Assembly (NCBI RefSeq): GCF_003627815.1
Contig: NZ_CP032698.1
Span: forward strand, 1,426,001 to 1,490,000
Source of the DNA: Streptomyces hundungensis
GTDB lineage: Bacteria; Actinomycetota; Actinomycetes; Streptomycetales; Streptomycetaceae
Reading direction: 5' to 3'
DNA length: 64,000 nt
Shown: positions 44,189 to 55,015 of the stretch, piece by piece
Position numbering within the stretch: the stretch's first letter is position 1
How the letters are laid out: each line of letters begins with the position of its first letter
The notes under the pieces: generated by a model
Seen by the model: the letters and a program-made list of their open reading frames with translations, nothing else
The model's database searches: none
What the model was told of the DNA's origin: nothing
Made by a program: the position numbers and the translations under genes

Positions 44189-45715
44189 CTACCAGTTGCC
44201 GGGTGCGTAGTCCTTGAGGAAGACGCTGTGCAGGTCCTCGCCGAGCTCGCCGCGCACGATCGGGTCGTAGACCCGGGCCGCGCCGTCGACGAGGTCGAGG
44301 GGGGCGTGGAAACCCTCCTCGGCGAGCCGCAGCTTGTCGTGGTGGGGGCGCTCGTCGGTGATCCAGCCGGTGTCGACCGACGTCATCAGGATCTTGTCGC
44401 TCTCGAACATCTCCTGGCCGCTGGTGCGGGTGACCATGTTCATGGCGGCCTTCGCGGCGTTGGTGTTGGGGTGCCCCGCACCCTTGTAGCCGCGGCTGAA
44501 GACGCCTTCCATCGCGGACACGTTCACCACGTAGGCGCGGCCCTTCGGCGCCTTGCGGGCCGCGTCCGCCATCACCGGGCGCAGGCTGCTGATCAGGATG
44601 AACGGAGCGGTGTAGTTGCACAGCTGGGTTTCGAGCAGTTCGACCGGGGAGATCTGGTCGATGGACTGCACCCAGGTGTTGGTGTCCACGACGTCCGGGA
44701 GCAGCCCGCCCGCGTCGAGGGCGGTGCCGTCGTGGTGCTTGGCGATGCTGGCGTTGCCGGCGACCAGGGCGAGGTCGGCGACCCGCTGGGCGTCGAGGCC
44801 CGACGTTCCGACGGGAAGCGCCGCCAGGCCGTCGACCGCGCCCGAGTTGAAGGCCCCGATGACGTGGTGGGCGGGCAGCTCCCCGGCGGGCAGCGGTGCG
44901 CTCTCGCCGTCGACCAGGGCGGCGTAGGCGGAGGGCAGTCGGCGCACGGTCTGCGTGGCGTTGTTGATCAGGATGTCGAGGGGGCCCTGTGCGGCGGTCT
45001 GCTCGGCCAGGGCGACGACCTGGGCGGGGTCGCGCAGGTCGATGCCGACGACTTCGAGGCGGTGCATCCACTCACCGGAGTCCTCCATCGCCTTGAAGCG
45101 GCGGATGGCGTCCTTGGGGAAGCGGGTGGTGATGGTGGTGTGCGCGCCGTCGCGCAGCAGCCGCAGCGCGATGTACATGCCGATCTTGGCGCGGCCGCCG
45201 GTGAGCAGGGCGCGCTTGCCGGTGAGGTCGGTGCGGGCGTCACGGCGGGCGCGGTTCTCGGCGGCGCACTTCTGGCAGAGCTGGTGGTAGAACGCGTCGA
45301 CCTCGACGTAGCGGGCCTTGCAGATGTAGCAGGAGCGGGGGCGCTGGAGTATGCCCGCGATCTCGCCGGTCACGGACGACCTGGGCAGCAGGCCCTCGGT
45401 CTCGTCGTCGATGCGTTCGGCGGAGCCGGTGGCGGTCGCCTCGGTGACGGCCCGGTCGTGGGCGGTCTTGGCGGCGCGGCGCTCCTGGCGGCGGCGCTGC
45501 TTAACGGTCCGGTACACGCCGGCGGTGGCGCGGCGCACGGCGATGGCGTCGGGGTGGTCGACGTCGATCTGGTCGAGTTCCGCCAGCACGCTCAGGCAGA
45601 GCGCGAGCCGCTCGGGGTCGATGCCGGGGCCGAAGTCCTGGTCGACGCCCTGGCCGGGCCGCTCGTCGACACCGGGACCGTGCTCCTGGTCCTGGAAGTC
45701 CTCTGTCACCGTCAT
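44189..45715 (-). CDS. SDR-fold protein with N-terminal zinc knuckle and altered active site
   Basis: A 508-residue protein. Residues 1–125 are helical and charged; a four-Cys zinc knuckle follows (C129, C132, C147, C150; CYIC...CQKC). The Rossmann SDR domain starts near 165 with LLTGGRAKIG (TGxxxxxG variant), IDLRDP and ILINNA (251–253). A long insertion of about 90 residues precedes the catalytic Ser (Ser400 in NVSAMEG). At the YxxxK position the sequence is T418-N-A-A-K422, so the usual catalytic Tyr is absent. It may be a non-reductase or use another acid; NAD(P) binding is likely. Terminator at 44130. Confidence 0.85.
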   Translation of the reverse strand: MTVTEDFQDQEHGPGVDERPGQGVDQDFGPGIDPERLALCLSVLAELDQIDVDHPDAIAVRRATAGVYRTVKQRRRQERRAAKTAHDRAVTEATATGSAERIDDETEGLLPRSSVTGEIAGILQRPRSCYICKARYVEVDAFYHQLCQKCAAENRARRDARTDLTGKRALLTGGRAKIGMYIALRLLRDGAHTTITTRFPKDAIRRFKAMEDSGEWMHRLEVVGIDLRDPAQVVALAEQTAAQGPLDILINNATQTVRRLPSAYAALVDGESAPLPAGELPAHHVIGAFNSGAVDGLAALPVGTSGLDAQRVADLALVAGNASIAKHHDGTALDAGGLLPDVVDTNTWVQSIDQISPVELLETQLCNYTAPFILISSLRPVMADAARKAPKGRAYVVNVSAMEGVFSRGYKGAGHPNTNAAKAAMNMVTRTSGQEMFESDKILMTSVDTGWITDERPHHDKLRLAEEGFHAPLDLVDGAARVYDPIVRGELGEDLHSVFLKDYAPGNW

Positions 45716-45860
45716 CGCTGCCGCGTTCCTCGATCAGTCGTGTTGTTCAAGTTCCCAAAAGCGCCATGGTACGGAGCGACACGCCCGGGGACCAAACCGC
45801 CCGCTGCCGGACCCCTGGTGCGGGCCCGGCAGCGGGCGGACGGGAAGCACGGGCCGGGGG

Positions 45861-46415
45861 TTACGCGGCGCCGGGAGCGACTCTGGCCAGCACCTCTTCC
45901 CGCAGTCCCGCCGGGTCCACCGCGAGCGCGGCGAGGACCTCGGCGCCCCGGCCTCCGTCCCCGGCCGCCAGCAGTCCGAGCAGCATGTGCTCGGTGCCGA
46001 AACGTTCGTGGCCGAGCGCCCTGGCCTCGCCGAGGGTGGCCTCCAGGACCTTCTTGGCGCGGGGGGTGTACGCGGGCCGGGGGTACTGGAAGGCACCCGG
46101 CCCGAAGGCGGTGTCGGCCTGGCGCTTGATCTCCTCGACGTCGATGCCGATCGAGGCGAGGGCGTCCTTGGCGGGCCGGCCGCCCGTGCTCGCCACCCCG
46201 GCCGCTTCGAGGATCCGTACGGTCTCCGCGCGGAGCCGCTCCACCTCGACCCCCCGCGCCATCAGGGCCTCCCGGGCGGTGCTGTCCTCGGTCGCGGCGA
46301 GTCCGAGCAGGATGTGCTCGGTGCCGATGAAGTCGTGGCCCAGGGCGATCGCCTCGTCCTGCGAGGCCACGATCGCCTGCTTGGCACGCTCGGTGAAAAA
46401 CTCGAACACCTTCAC
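45861..46415 (-). CDS. Clp N-terminal-domain protein without ATPase
   Basis: A 184-residue protein made only of the two Clp_N repeats found at the N-terminus of ClpC/ClpA: FFTERAKQAIVASQDEAIALGHDFIGTEHILLGLAATED and YTPRAKKVLEATLGEARALGHERFGTEHMLLGLLAAGDG. No AAA+ module follows. It could act as a free substrate or adaptor-binding module competing with ClpC. GTG at 46415 overlaps the stop of the helix-turn-helix gene (GTGA), so both are coupled. Confidence 0.92.
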   Translation of the reverse strand: MKVFEFFTERAKQAIVASQDEAIALGHDFIGTEHILLGLAATEDSTAREALMARGVEVERLRAETVRILEAAGVASTGGRPAKDALASIGIDVEEIKRQADTAFGPGAFQYPRPAYTPRAKKVLEATLGEARALGHERFGTEHMLLGLLAAGDGGRGAEVLAALAVDPAGLREEVLARVAPGAA

Positions 46416-46654
46416 TCCTCCTTGCCGGTGGCTTTACGCCTGCCTGCGTGCTTTTCGTGCACCGACTGCCTGCTGACGTGCAGCGAGGTGGCGATGGTCT
46501 GCCAGGACCAGCCCTGGTCCCGGGCGTTGTCGACGTGCAGCCGCTCCAGCTCCTCCAGGAGGCGGCGCAGCGCGACGACCGCCGCGAGCCCGACGGCGGG
46601 GTCCTTGTTGGTGACTTGTCCGGCCAGCGAGGCCGGGGTGTCCTCAGCTCCCAT
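46412..46654 (-). CDS. Small helix-turn-helix protein
   Basis: An 80-residue protein. Residues 25–60 (AVVALRRLLEELERLHVDNARDQGWSWQTIATSLHVSRQSVHEKH) form a helix-turn-helix of the kind following Clp_N genes in Streptomyces; WSWQTIATSLHVSRQSV is the recognition unit. Basic C-terminus (GRRKATGKEE). Probably autoregulates the pair with the Clp_N gene, to which it is translationally coupled. Confidence 0.88.
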   Translation of the reverse strand: MGAEDTPASLAGQVTNKDPAVGLAAVVALRRLLEELERLHVDNARDQGWSWQTIATSLHVSRQSVHEKHAGRRKATGKEE

Positions 46655-46717
46655 GAGTGTCAGGGTGCCCTGACAGCCTGAGCCGTGTCAAGGAATCCTG
46701 ACAGTCCAGGGGAAGGG

Positions 46718-47458
46718 TCAGTTCGGACCGTCGGCCCTTCTCGGCGGGCGCTCGAAGACGCAGTCGCCGCAGAGCCCGCCGTCGGGGCAGCGGTAGTAGA
46801 GGCAGCAGCTTCGCCTGCGGAACGCGGGACCGGGCGCGAACGCGAGGGTGCCGGTGTCGGCGAGAGCGGGGTGGGCGAACAGGGCGGCGCCCAGGGCCCG
46901 GGCCCGCTCCCCCACCTCCGGGCGGCCCGCCTTCCGTGCCCAGCCGTGGAGTTCGCGCACCGCGCCGGCCAGCGCCGAACCGGCGTTGCCGCGCAACAGC
47001 GCGGCCGAGACCGGGGTGTCGCGGCGGACCGCCTCACCGAGCGGGGCGAGATGGCCCTCAAGCACGGTCTCCACCAGGCACTCGACGGTGGCCTCGCGGG
47101 CCTCGCCCCCGGGCGCGAGCAGGAGGTCGTCCGGGCTGCTCCGCCCGGCGTCCCAGGACAGCCGGTCCGCCGTGAGGTCCGGCACGGCGCCGTGGAGGGC
47201 GGCCGGGCCGAGGGCGATCGACCAGAGCCGGGCCGCGAGCCCCAGGTGCGCGATGGACGCGGCGACCCTGCGCTCGGGGGCGCGCAGCCGGGCGGCGACG
47301 GTGTCGATGCGGGACGTGAGGGGCGCCGTCCGTCCCGCGTACACGGCGGCCAACGGCACCCCGGGGTGTTCGGCGCGCCCGGTCCGCAGGGCGAAGAACC
47401 CTCCGATCGACGACGCTTGTGCCAGCTCTTGTGGAGTCAACGCCCTCGCCCGCCCCAT
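46718..47458 (-). CDS. FhuF-like (2Fe-2S) siderophore-iron reductase
   Basis: A 246-residue protein. The C-terminus RRSCCLYYRCPDGGLCGDCVF matches the FhuF cysteine cluster CCxxY...CxxC that holds a [2Fe-2S] centre. The rest is Ala/Leu-rich helical (HLGLAARLWSIALGPAALHG), as in this family. It would reduce Fe(III) from hydroxamate siderophores in the cytoplasm. No siderophore genes or evident iron box lie next to it. Monocistronic. Confidence 0.87.
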   Translation of the reverse strand: MGRARALTPQELAQASSIGGFFALRTGRAEHPGVPLAAVYAGRTAPLTSRIDTVAARLRAPERRVAASIAHLGLAARLWSIALGPAALHGAVPDLTADRLSWDAGRSSPDDLLLAPGGEAREATVECLVETVLEGHLAPLGEAVRRDTPVSAALLRGNAGSALAGAVRELHGWARKAGRPEVGERARALGAALFAHPALADTGTLAFAPGPAFRRRSCCLYYRCPDGGLCGDCVFERPPRRADGPN

Positions 47459-47741
47459 GGTCAGTCGCCCGCGCGATGTCCGCTGTCAGTTCGTGTCACT
47501 GTGGCACGAAGGCACCGGTGGCCGGTTTCCGCCCTGCGGGCAGGGACGTTCCCCGATCCCCTGCCACTGCGCCCCGGCTGCCGGGAAGCCGATCTTCCGA
47601 TCCCCTTGACGTCCCTTTTGAGCTGCGGATTTACTGAAAGTCCGATATCTGGGACGACTCTGGTCGTAGCCCCCTACTCCTTCTGGAGTACGCGGCAATC
47701 GGTGCTCAGGGACGACGACACAGGGTCCGCAACGAGACATC

Positions 47742-49897
<2,156 letters not shown>

Positions 49898-50110
49898 TCA
49901 AGAGCCGCCAAAATAGGGGCTGGGAACGGGGCATGACAAGGGATCGGACAAGCGGAACGCCGGCCTCGACATGACCGGGACCTTCGCCGCTCCGTGTCGG
50001 GCATCCCGACCATGCCGTGTGACGTGGCCGGTTCCGTAGGGTGGGCGCCAAACGCGCGCCGTGACGGTCGCTCGTGGCGCCGCGAACCCCGAGGATCCAG
50101 GAGCACACGC

Positions 50111-51553
50111 ATGAGTGGAACAGCCCAGATCGGCGTCACCGGACTCGCGGTCATGGGCCGCAACCTCGCCCGCAACTTCGCGCGCAACGGGTTCACGGTC
50201 GCCGTGCACAACCGGACGGCCGCCAAGACCCGCGCGCTGGTCGAGGAGTTCGGCTCCGAGGGCAGCTTCGTGGCGGCCGAATCACCGGAAGACTTCGTGG
50301 CGGCCCTGGAACGGCCGCGCCGGCTCGTCATCATGGTCAAGGCCGGCGAGCCGACGGACGCGGTGATCCAGGAGTTCGCCCCGCTCCTCGAAGAGGGCGA
50401 CGTGATCATCGACGGCGGCAACGCCCACTTCGAGGACACCCGCAGGCGGGAGCGCGAACTGCGCGAGCGGGGCATCCACTTCGTGGGCGTGGGCATCTCG
50501 GGCGGCGAGGAGGGCGCGCTGCACGGGCCGAGCATCATGCCGGGCGGCTCCGCCGAGTCCTATGAGTCCCTGGGCCCGCTCCTGGAGCGCATCGCGGCGA
50601 AGGCCCCCGACGGCTCCCCGTGCGTCACCCATGTGGGACCGGACGCGGCCGGCCACTTCGTGAAGATGGTGCACAACGGCATCGAGTACGCCGACATGCA
50701 GCTCATCGCGGAGGCCTACCACCTGCTGCGTACGGTGGCGGGCTACTCCCCCGCGAAGATCGCCGAGACCTTCCGGGACTGGAACACCGGGCGCCTCGAC
50801 TCGTACCTCATCGAGATCACCGCCGAGGTGCTCGCCCATGTCGACGCGGCGACCGGCAAGCCGTTCGTGGACGTCGTGCAGGACCGGGCCGAGCAGAAGG
50901 GCACCGGGCGCTGGACCGTACAGATCGCGCTCGACCTCGGCGTCCCGGTGTCGGGCATCGCCGAGGCCGTGTTCGCCCGCTCCCTCTCGGGCCACGCCGA
51001 ACTGCGCGAGGCAGCCCGTTCCCTGACCGGGCCGGCGGTGAGCCCGCTGGGCGAGAAGGAGGCGGAGGCCTTCGCGGCCCAGGTGGAGCAGGCGCTGTAC
51101 GCCTCGAAGATCGTGTCCTACACCCAGGGCTTCCACCAGATCCAGGCGGGCAGCGAGACCTACGACTGGAACGTGGACCCGGGCGCGGTCGCGGCGATCT
51201 GGCGCGCGGGCTGCATCATCCGGGCCGCGTTCCTCGACCGGATCCGGGGCGCCTACGACGCACAGCCCGATCTGCCGAGCCTGCTCTCGGACAAGCGGTT
51301 CGGCGACGAGATCGGGGCGGCGCAGGACGACTGGCGTGCGGTGATCATGGAAGCGACCCGGCAGGGCGTGCCGGTGCCGGGCTTCTCGGCGGCGCTCGCG
51401 TACTACGACGCGCTGCGCGCCGAGCGCCTCCCGGCGGCACTCACGCAGGGCCAGCGCGACTTCTTCGGCGCGCACACCTATCGGCGCACCGACCGGGAGG
51501 GCTCGTTCCACACGCTGTGGGGCGGGGACCGGACCGAGGTGAGCACCGACTGA
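50111..51553 (+). CDS. gndA: 6-phosphogluconate dehydrogenase, decarboxylating (NADP+)
   Basis: A 480-residue enzyme of the oxidative pentose phosphate pathway making ribulose 5-phosphate, CO2 and NADPH. NADP-binding IGVTGLAVMGRNLARNFARNGF, substrate loop DGGNAHFEDT, the family signature VGVGISGGEEGALHGPSIMPGG, catalytic Lys in GHFVKMVHNGIEYADMQ, and C-terminal RDFFGAHTYRRTD are all present. Full length for the long (E. coli Gnd-like) form. ATG at 50111; divergent from rpfD. Confidence 0.96.
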   Translation: MSGTAQIGVTGLAVMGRNLARNFARNGFTVAVHNRTAAKTRALVEEFGSEGSFVAAESPEDFVAALERPRRLVIMVKAGEPTDAVIQEFAPLLEEGDVIIDGGNAHFEDTRRRERELRERGIHFVGVGISGGEEGALHGPSIMPGGSAESYESLGPLLERIAAKAPDGSPCVTHVGPDAAGHFVKMVHNGIEYADMQLIAEAYHLLRTVAGYSPAKIAETFRDWNTGRLDSYLIEITAEVLAHVDAATGKPFVDVVQDRAEQKGTGRWTVQIALDLGVPVSGIAEAVFARSLSGHAELREAARSLTGPAVSPLGEKEAEAFAAQVEQALYASKIVSYTQGFHQIQAGSETYDWNVDPGAVAAIWRAGCIIRAAFLDRIRGAYDAQPDLPSLLSDKRFGDEIGAAQDDWRAVIMEATRQGVPVPGFSAALAYYDALRAERLPAALTQGQRDFFGAHTYRRTDREGSFHTLWGGDRTEVSTD

Positions 51554-51591
51554 CCGGCGACTGACCGCGGTCCGGCCCCGCCCGGCTCAGC

Positions 51592-51861
51592 TCAGCCCGC
51601 CGGTTCGGGCTGCGGCGGACCCGGTACGGGCTCGGGGCCCGGCGGCTGCGGCACCGGGTCCGGCAGGTCCGGGTCCGGGCCCGGCTGCGGGGGCCGCGGG
51701 TCGGGGCCCGGGCTCGGCGGCTGGGGATCGGGGCCGGGGCCGGGCCTCGGCGGCACCGGATCGGGGCCCGGGCCGGGACCGGGACCGGGGATGGGTCCCG
51801 GTTCGGGGTCGGGCAGCGGCGTGGGCCACGGAGGGGTGGGCTCCGGGTGCGGCACGGTCAT
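51592..51861 (-). CDS. Small Gly/Pro-rich protein
   Basis: An 89-residue protein almost entirely of Pro-Gly-Pro-Glu/Asp repeats (GPGPGPGPDPVPP, PQPGPDPDLPD). GGAGG at 7-nt spacing precedes the ATG at 51861, supporting translation. No signal peptide or anchor. Low-complexity proteins like this are frequent in Streptomyces and have no known role; the frame could also be a composition artefact, but the ribosome site argues against that. Confidence 0.6.
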   Translation of the reverse strand: MTVPHPEPTPPWPTPLPDPEPGPIPGPGPGPGPDPVPPRPGPGPDPQPPSPGPDPRPPQPGPDPDLPDPVPQPPGPEPVPGPPQPEPAG

Positions 51862-51922
51862 GGTCGGCCTCCTCAAGGTTCGAGTTCAGCTTCACCTGCG
51901 CACGTGCCCTGCGCCCGCCGGT

Positions 51923-52594
51923 TCAACCCGTCCGGGTCCGCCCCGCCGTCGCCGCGGCCGCCGTTGCTGCCGCCGCTGCCGCCGCGCGGAGGCCGGGCCG
52001 GGGGCTGGCCAGGACGGGAACCTCGAGCGTGGTCCGTGCGGCGGCGGGCGCCATCGAGGCCTGGGCGAGAACGACGACGTCGACGTCGGTCAGCGCGTCC
52101 ACGGTCCGGGCGATCTCCGCCAAGTACGCCTTCGTGTCGCCCGCTTCGAAGAACGGCCAGGCGTGCTCGGCCAGAACCATGCGCAGGGCGAGGGGCCGGT
52201 GTCCGGCCTCCTCGCGGATCAGCGCGGCCGTCGGCTCCAGGGTGGAGGCGACGGCGGCCACCACGGCGATGCGCCGGCCCCCCGCCACGGCGGCGGCGGC
52301 CATCGGCCGGTCGACCCGCAGGACCGGAAAACCGAGCGACGCGGAGGCCGCCTCGGCGACCGCGCCGATCGTGGAGCAGGTGCACAGGACGGCGTCCGCG
52401 CCTTCGGCCACCGCTTGGGCCAGCACGGCCCCGACGGCCCCGGCCACCGCCTCTGGCCCCAACTCCCTTGCCTGGGCGAGGAGTTGCTCCTTCACGACAT
52501 GGCGCAGTTCGAGGCCCGGGGCGTCCTCGTCACGCAGGGCGTCGAAGACCGGGACGTGGACGGGCGAGGTGTGCAGCAGCGCGAGCACGCTCAC
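51923..52594 (-). CDS. Asp/Glu racemase-superfamily protein
   Basis: A 223-residue protein of the aspartate/glutamate racemase fold: LLHTSPVHVPVFDAL, catalytic Cys region AVLCTCSTIG (first Cys pair) and a second half with VVVLAQASMA where the usual second catalytic Cys is Ala/Ser. The Ala-rich C-terminus is low-complexity. With one Cys it is more likely a hydantoin-racemase/maleate-isomerase-type or arylmalonate-decarboxylase-type enzyme than a true racemase. GTG at 52594. It lies just downstream of panD on the same strand. Confidence 0.78.
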   Translation of the reverse strand: MSVLALLHTSPVHVPVFDALRDEDAPGLELRHVVKEQLLAQARELGPEAVAGAVGAVLAQAVAEGADAVLCTCSTIGAVAEAASASLGFPVLRVDRPMAAAAVAGGRRIAVVAAVASTLEPTAALIREEAGHRPLALRMVLAEHAWPFFEAGDTKAYLAEIARTVDALTDVDVVVLAQASMAPAAARTTLEVPVLASPRPGLRAAAAAAATAAAATAGRTRTG

Positions 52595-52730
52595 CGCGAC
52601 TCCGGGTTCGCGGCGAGCCGGCTTCGCGCGGCCTCGACTCCGGCCGTCGGCGCGGTGGGCGCCTCGTCCGGTCCATGGCAGAGATACGGGACGACCGCGC
52701 CCAGGGGTTGCTCAGCGCCTGCGAGGGCGA

Positions 52731-52749
52731 GGGCGAGGGCGAGGGCGAC
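52731..52749. repeat. Hexanucleotide microsatellite
   Basis: About three tandem GAGGGC units in the gap between the panD stop and the racemase-like gene start. Confidence 0.7.
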
Positions 52750-52769
52750 GAAACGGTCTCCCGCATCGT

Positions 52770-53207
52770 CTACTGCTCCTTCGGCGGCGCGGGGATCCTG
52801 GCCTGCGGGCTGCGGCGCTGGTCGCTGCCGGGGACCGGCGCCGAGGCGTCGGTGCCGAGCTCGACGATCCGGTTCACCCCGTCGACGTGCACCACGCTGG
52901 GCTTGAACGCCCGGGCCTCGGCGTCGTCGATCTGGGCGTAGCTGATGAGGATCACGAGGTCACCGGGGTGCACCAGGTGGGCGGCGGCACCGTTGATGCC
53001 GATGACCCCCGAGCCGCGCTCGCCCTCGATGACGTACGTCTCCAGGCGGTTGCCGTTGTCGATGTCGACGATGTGGACCAGCTCACCGGGAAGCAGGTCG
53101 GCCGCTTCCATGAGCTCGACATCCACGGTGACGGAACCCACGTAATGCAGATCGGCCTGGGTCACGGTGGCCCGGTGGATCTTGGACTTGAACATGGTGC
53201 GCAGCAT
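52770..53207 (-). CDS. panD: Aspartate 1-decarboxylase (pyruvoyl-dependent)
   Basis: A 145-residue proenzyme making beta-alanine for pantothenate/Co[25 protein letters not shown] contains the self-cleavage site Gly24-Ser25 and Lys9; [29 protein letters not shown] and Tyr near 58 complete the active site. The tail after IVELGTDA is longer than in E. coli PanD, as in other actinobacteria. ATG at 53207 follows AGGAG. No panB or panC is adjacent. Confidence 0.95.
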   Translation of the reverse strand: MLRTMFKSKIHRATVTQADLHYVGSVTVDVELMEAADLLPGELVHIVDIDNGNRLETYVIEGERGSGVIGINGAAAHLVHPGDLVILISYAQIDDAEARAFKPSVVHVDGVNRIVELGTDASAPVPGSDQRRSPQARIPAPPKEQ

Positions 53208-53594
53208 CGAGGCACTCCTGGATCTATGCTCCCTGCCTGCGTTTATGCAGGTCAAGTGCGGTTTCCTTACCTTACAACGAGCCGCAGGTCCGGTCTGCGG
53301 GCCGTGGGGTTCCCCGGCTGACGCCGACCGGGCACGGACCTGTCCGACGCGCCGTCGACCACGATCGCCAAGCGGCTGGTCCCGCCCGCCCCCGGCCCAC
53401 CGCGACAACGACGACGCAAGCCTACGCAACCCCTGCCGACAGGAGGGCGGGGCCGTCGTCAGTGTGACCGGACGCACGACGGGCGTGGCCGCCCGCCCGC
53501 TCTCCGAGCCGCGTGCCAGCCTGCGGCAGCGTCGCCGAGGTCGGGAGGCGGCCCAGGACCGAGCGCGGCGAGCGCACGCATCAGCGGGGCCTCA
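53208..53594. other. Intergenic region upstream of panD
   Basis: 387 bp without a supportable gene. Just before panD on the minus strand is a stretch with TTGACC and a CCTGC-N6-GCAGG hairpin (53242–53257), and AAGGTAAGGAAACC further upstream, probably the panD promoter. The rest is GC-rich with no recognised element. Confidence 0.4.
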
Positions 53595-54197
53595 TCACGC
53601 GGCCGGGTCGTGCGATCCGCCCCCGGTCTTGAGCACGGCGGCGGCACGCCCCCGGTAGGCGCGGAAGCGGCGCAGATACGAACGGGCCATCGGGCCCGGC
53701 GGGACCCCCCGGGCGAAGGCCCGCATGTTGCGTTCGCCCGCGTTGTAGCCCAGGGCGAGCAGTTCGTCGCGGGTGTAGCGGCGCACATGGCGCTCGGGGA
53801 GGCTGCGGTCCAGGTCCGCCAGATGCAGGGCGGCGGCCCGGATCGCGAACGCCGGGTCGTCACGGAGGTCCCGCCACCGCTGCGCCAGGCCGTGCCTGCG
53901 CCGGACCTGCTCGAACGTCGCCCGGTGCATATTGGCCACCCCGAACGACGCCCCCGGCTTCCACCACTGCCACAGGCGTTCCAGGAGGGGGTGGTGCGGT
54001 TTGTACGCCTCGTTGTGCAGCACGGTCATCACCAGCAGGGGCGACACCCCGGCCTCCTCGGCACCGGCCGACACACACGCGGCGTAGTCCGCCGGATCGT
54101 AGCCACCGGGACGCAGCGGCGGCGTTCCGACCTCCCCGGGCCCTTCCGGCCGGTGCCCCCGCCGCGACTGCGCCGTCGTCAACTCGCCCACCCTCAC
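53595..54197 (-). CDS. Lytic-transglycosylase-like protein lacking a signal peptide
   Basis: A 200-residue protein with SLT-type motifs: LLVMTVLHNEAY (catalytic Glu), ASFGVANMHRATFEQVRRRHGL, and LLALGYNAGERNMRAF, the conserved YNAG-type motif of family 1 transglycosylases, followed by YLRRFRAYRGR. GTG at 54197 with GGAGGAAAGG upstream is the best start, and no signal peptide or membrane helix precedes the domain. It may act inside the cell, leave by another route, or have a different start. Confidence 0.72.
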   Translation of the reverse strand: MRVGELTTAQSRRGHRPEGPGEVGTPPLRPGGYDPADYAACVSAGAEEAGVSPLLVMTVLHNEAYKPHHPLLERLWQWWKPGASFGVANMHRATFEQVRRRHGLAQRWRDLRDDPAFAIRAAALHLADLDRSLPERHVRRYTRDELLALGYNAGERNMRAFARGVPPGPMARSYLRRFRAYRGRAAAVLKTGGGSHDPAA

Positions 54198-54333
54198 TCG
54201 CCTTTCCTCCGCCGCCGCCCTCACCCGGACCAGCGGCCTCCTCGACCTGCGGGCCGTATGCCCCCACCGAACGCGCCCAACCCCGGCCGGCTCCGAGCGG
54301 CTCCACGCGGACGCCGGCACCGACGCCCGGCGT

Positions 54334-54864
54334 TCAGTCGCGGCTTTCGCCCTGGTCGCGGTTCTGCTCCTTGGCCCGGCGTCCGACCACGGCCGCGGCC
54401 GCCGCCGCGCTGGCGAGGAAGGCGACGGCGACGGTCCAGGGCTGGTCGAGCAGGTGGTCCGTGGCGTGGTCCAGGGAGTAGCGCCCGGCGCCCGCGAGGC
54501 CGATGGCGGCCGCGGTGAAGCCGAGGAACGCCGGGTACTCGAAGCCGCCGCCCTGGGCGAAGAAGCCGGCCGGTGCGTGCACGGAGACCGCGCCCGCCAT
54601 GGCGCCGGCCGCCGCCGCTCCGGCGGCGGGGGTGGCGAGACCGAGGGCCAGCAGGGCGCCGCCGCCCATCTCGCCGAGCCCGGCGGCGATCGCGCTCTGC
54701 TTGCCGGGCCGGAAGCCCATGTGTTCCATGGCGGCGGCGGTGCCCTCCAGGCCGCCCCCGCCGAAGCAGCCGAAGAGCTTCTGGGCGCCGTGCGCCATCA
54801 GGACCGCGCCGGTGCCGGCCCGCAGCACGAGCAGTCCGAGGTCGCGGCGGTTGAGGCAGGTCAT
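54334..54864 (-). CDS. DoxX-family membrane protein
   Basis: A 176-residue protein with four hydrophobic segments: LGLLVLRAGTGAVLMAHGAQKLFGCFGG (DoxX signature region), SAIAAGLGEMGGGALLALGLATP, AMAGAVSVHAPAGFF and the C-terminal AVAFLASAAAAAAVVGRRAKE. ATG at 54864 follows GGGAGA. DoxX proteins are linked to redox or thiol homeostasis in actinobacteria, without a fixed enzymatic role here. Confidence 0.87.
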   Translation of the reverse strand: MTCLNRRDLGLLVLRAGTGAVLMAHGAQKLFGCFGGGGLEGTAAAMEHMGFRPGKQSAIAAGLGEMGGGALLALGLATPAAGAAAAGAMAGAVSVHAPAGFFAQGGGFEYPAFLGFTAAAIGLAGAGRYSLDHATDHLLDQPWTVAVAFLASAAAAAAVVGRRAKEQNRDQGESRD

Positions 54865-55015
54865 GGCGTCTCCCGGGAGGCGTGCGGCGATGGGTTCGTC
54901 CTCCACTCTCCGCGCCCTCGGCTTCACCCCGCAGCGTTACTGGGCCGTACGGGTCATACGGGTCACACTCCGCCGACGGCCATCACGGCTGCCCGATCGG
55001 CCCCGCTCACCGCAC

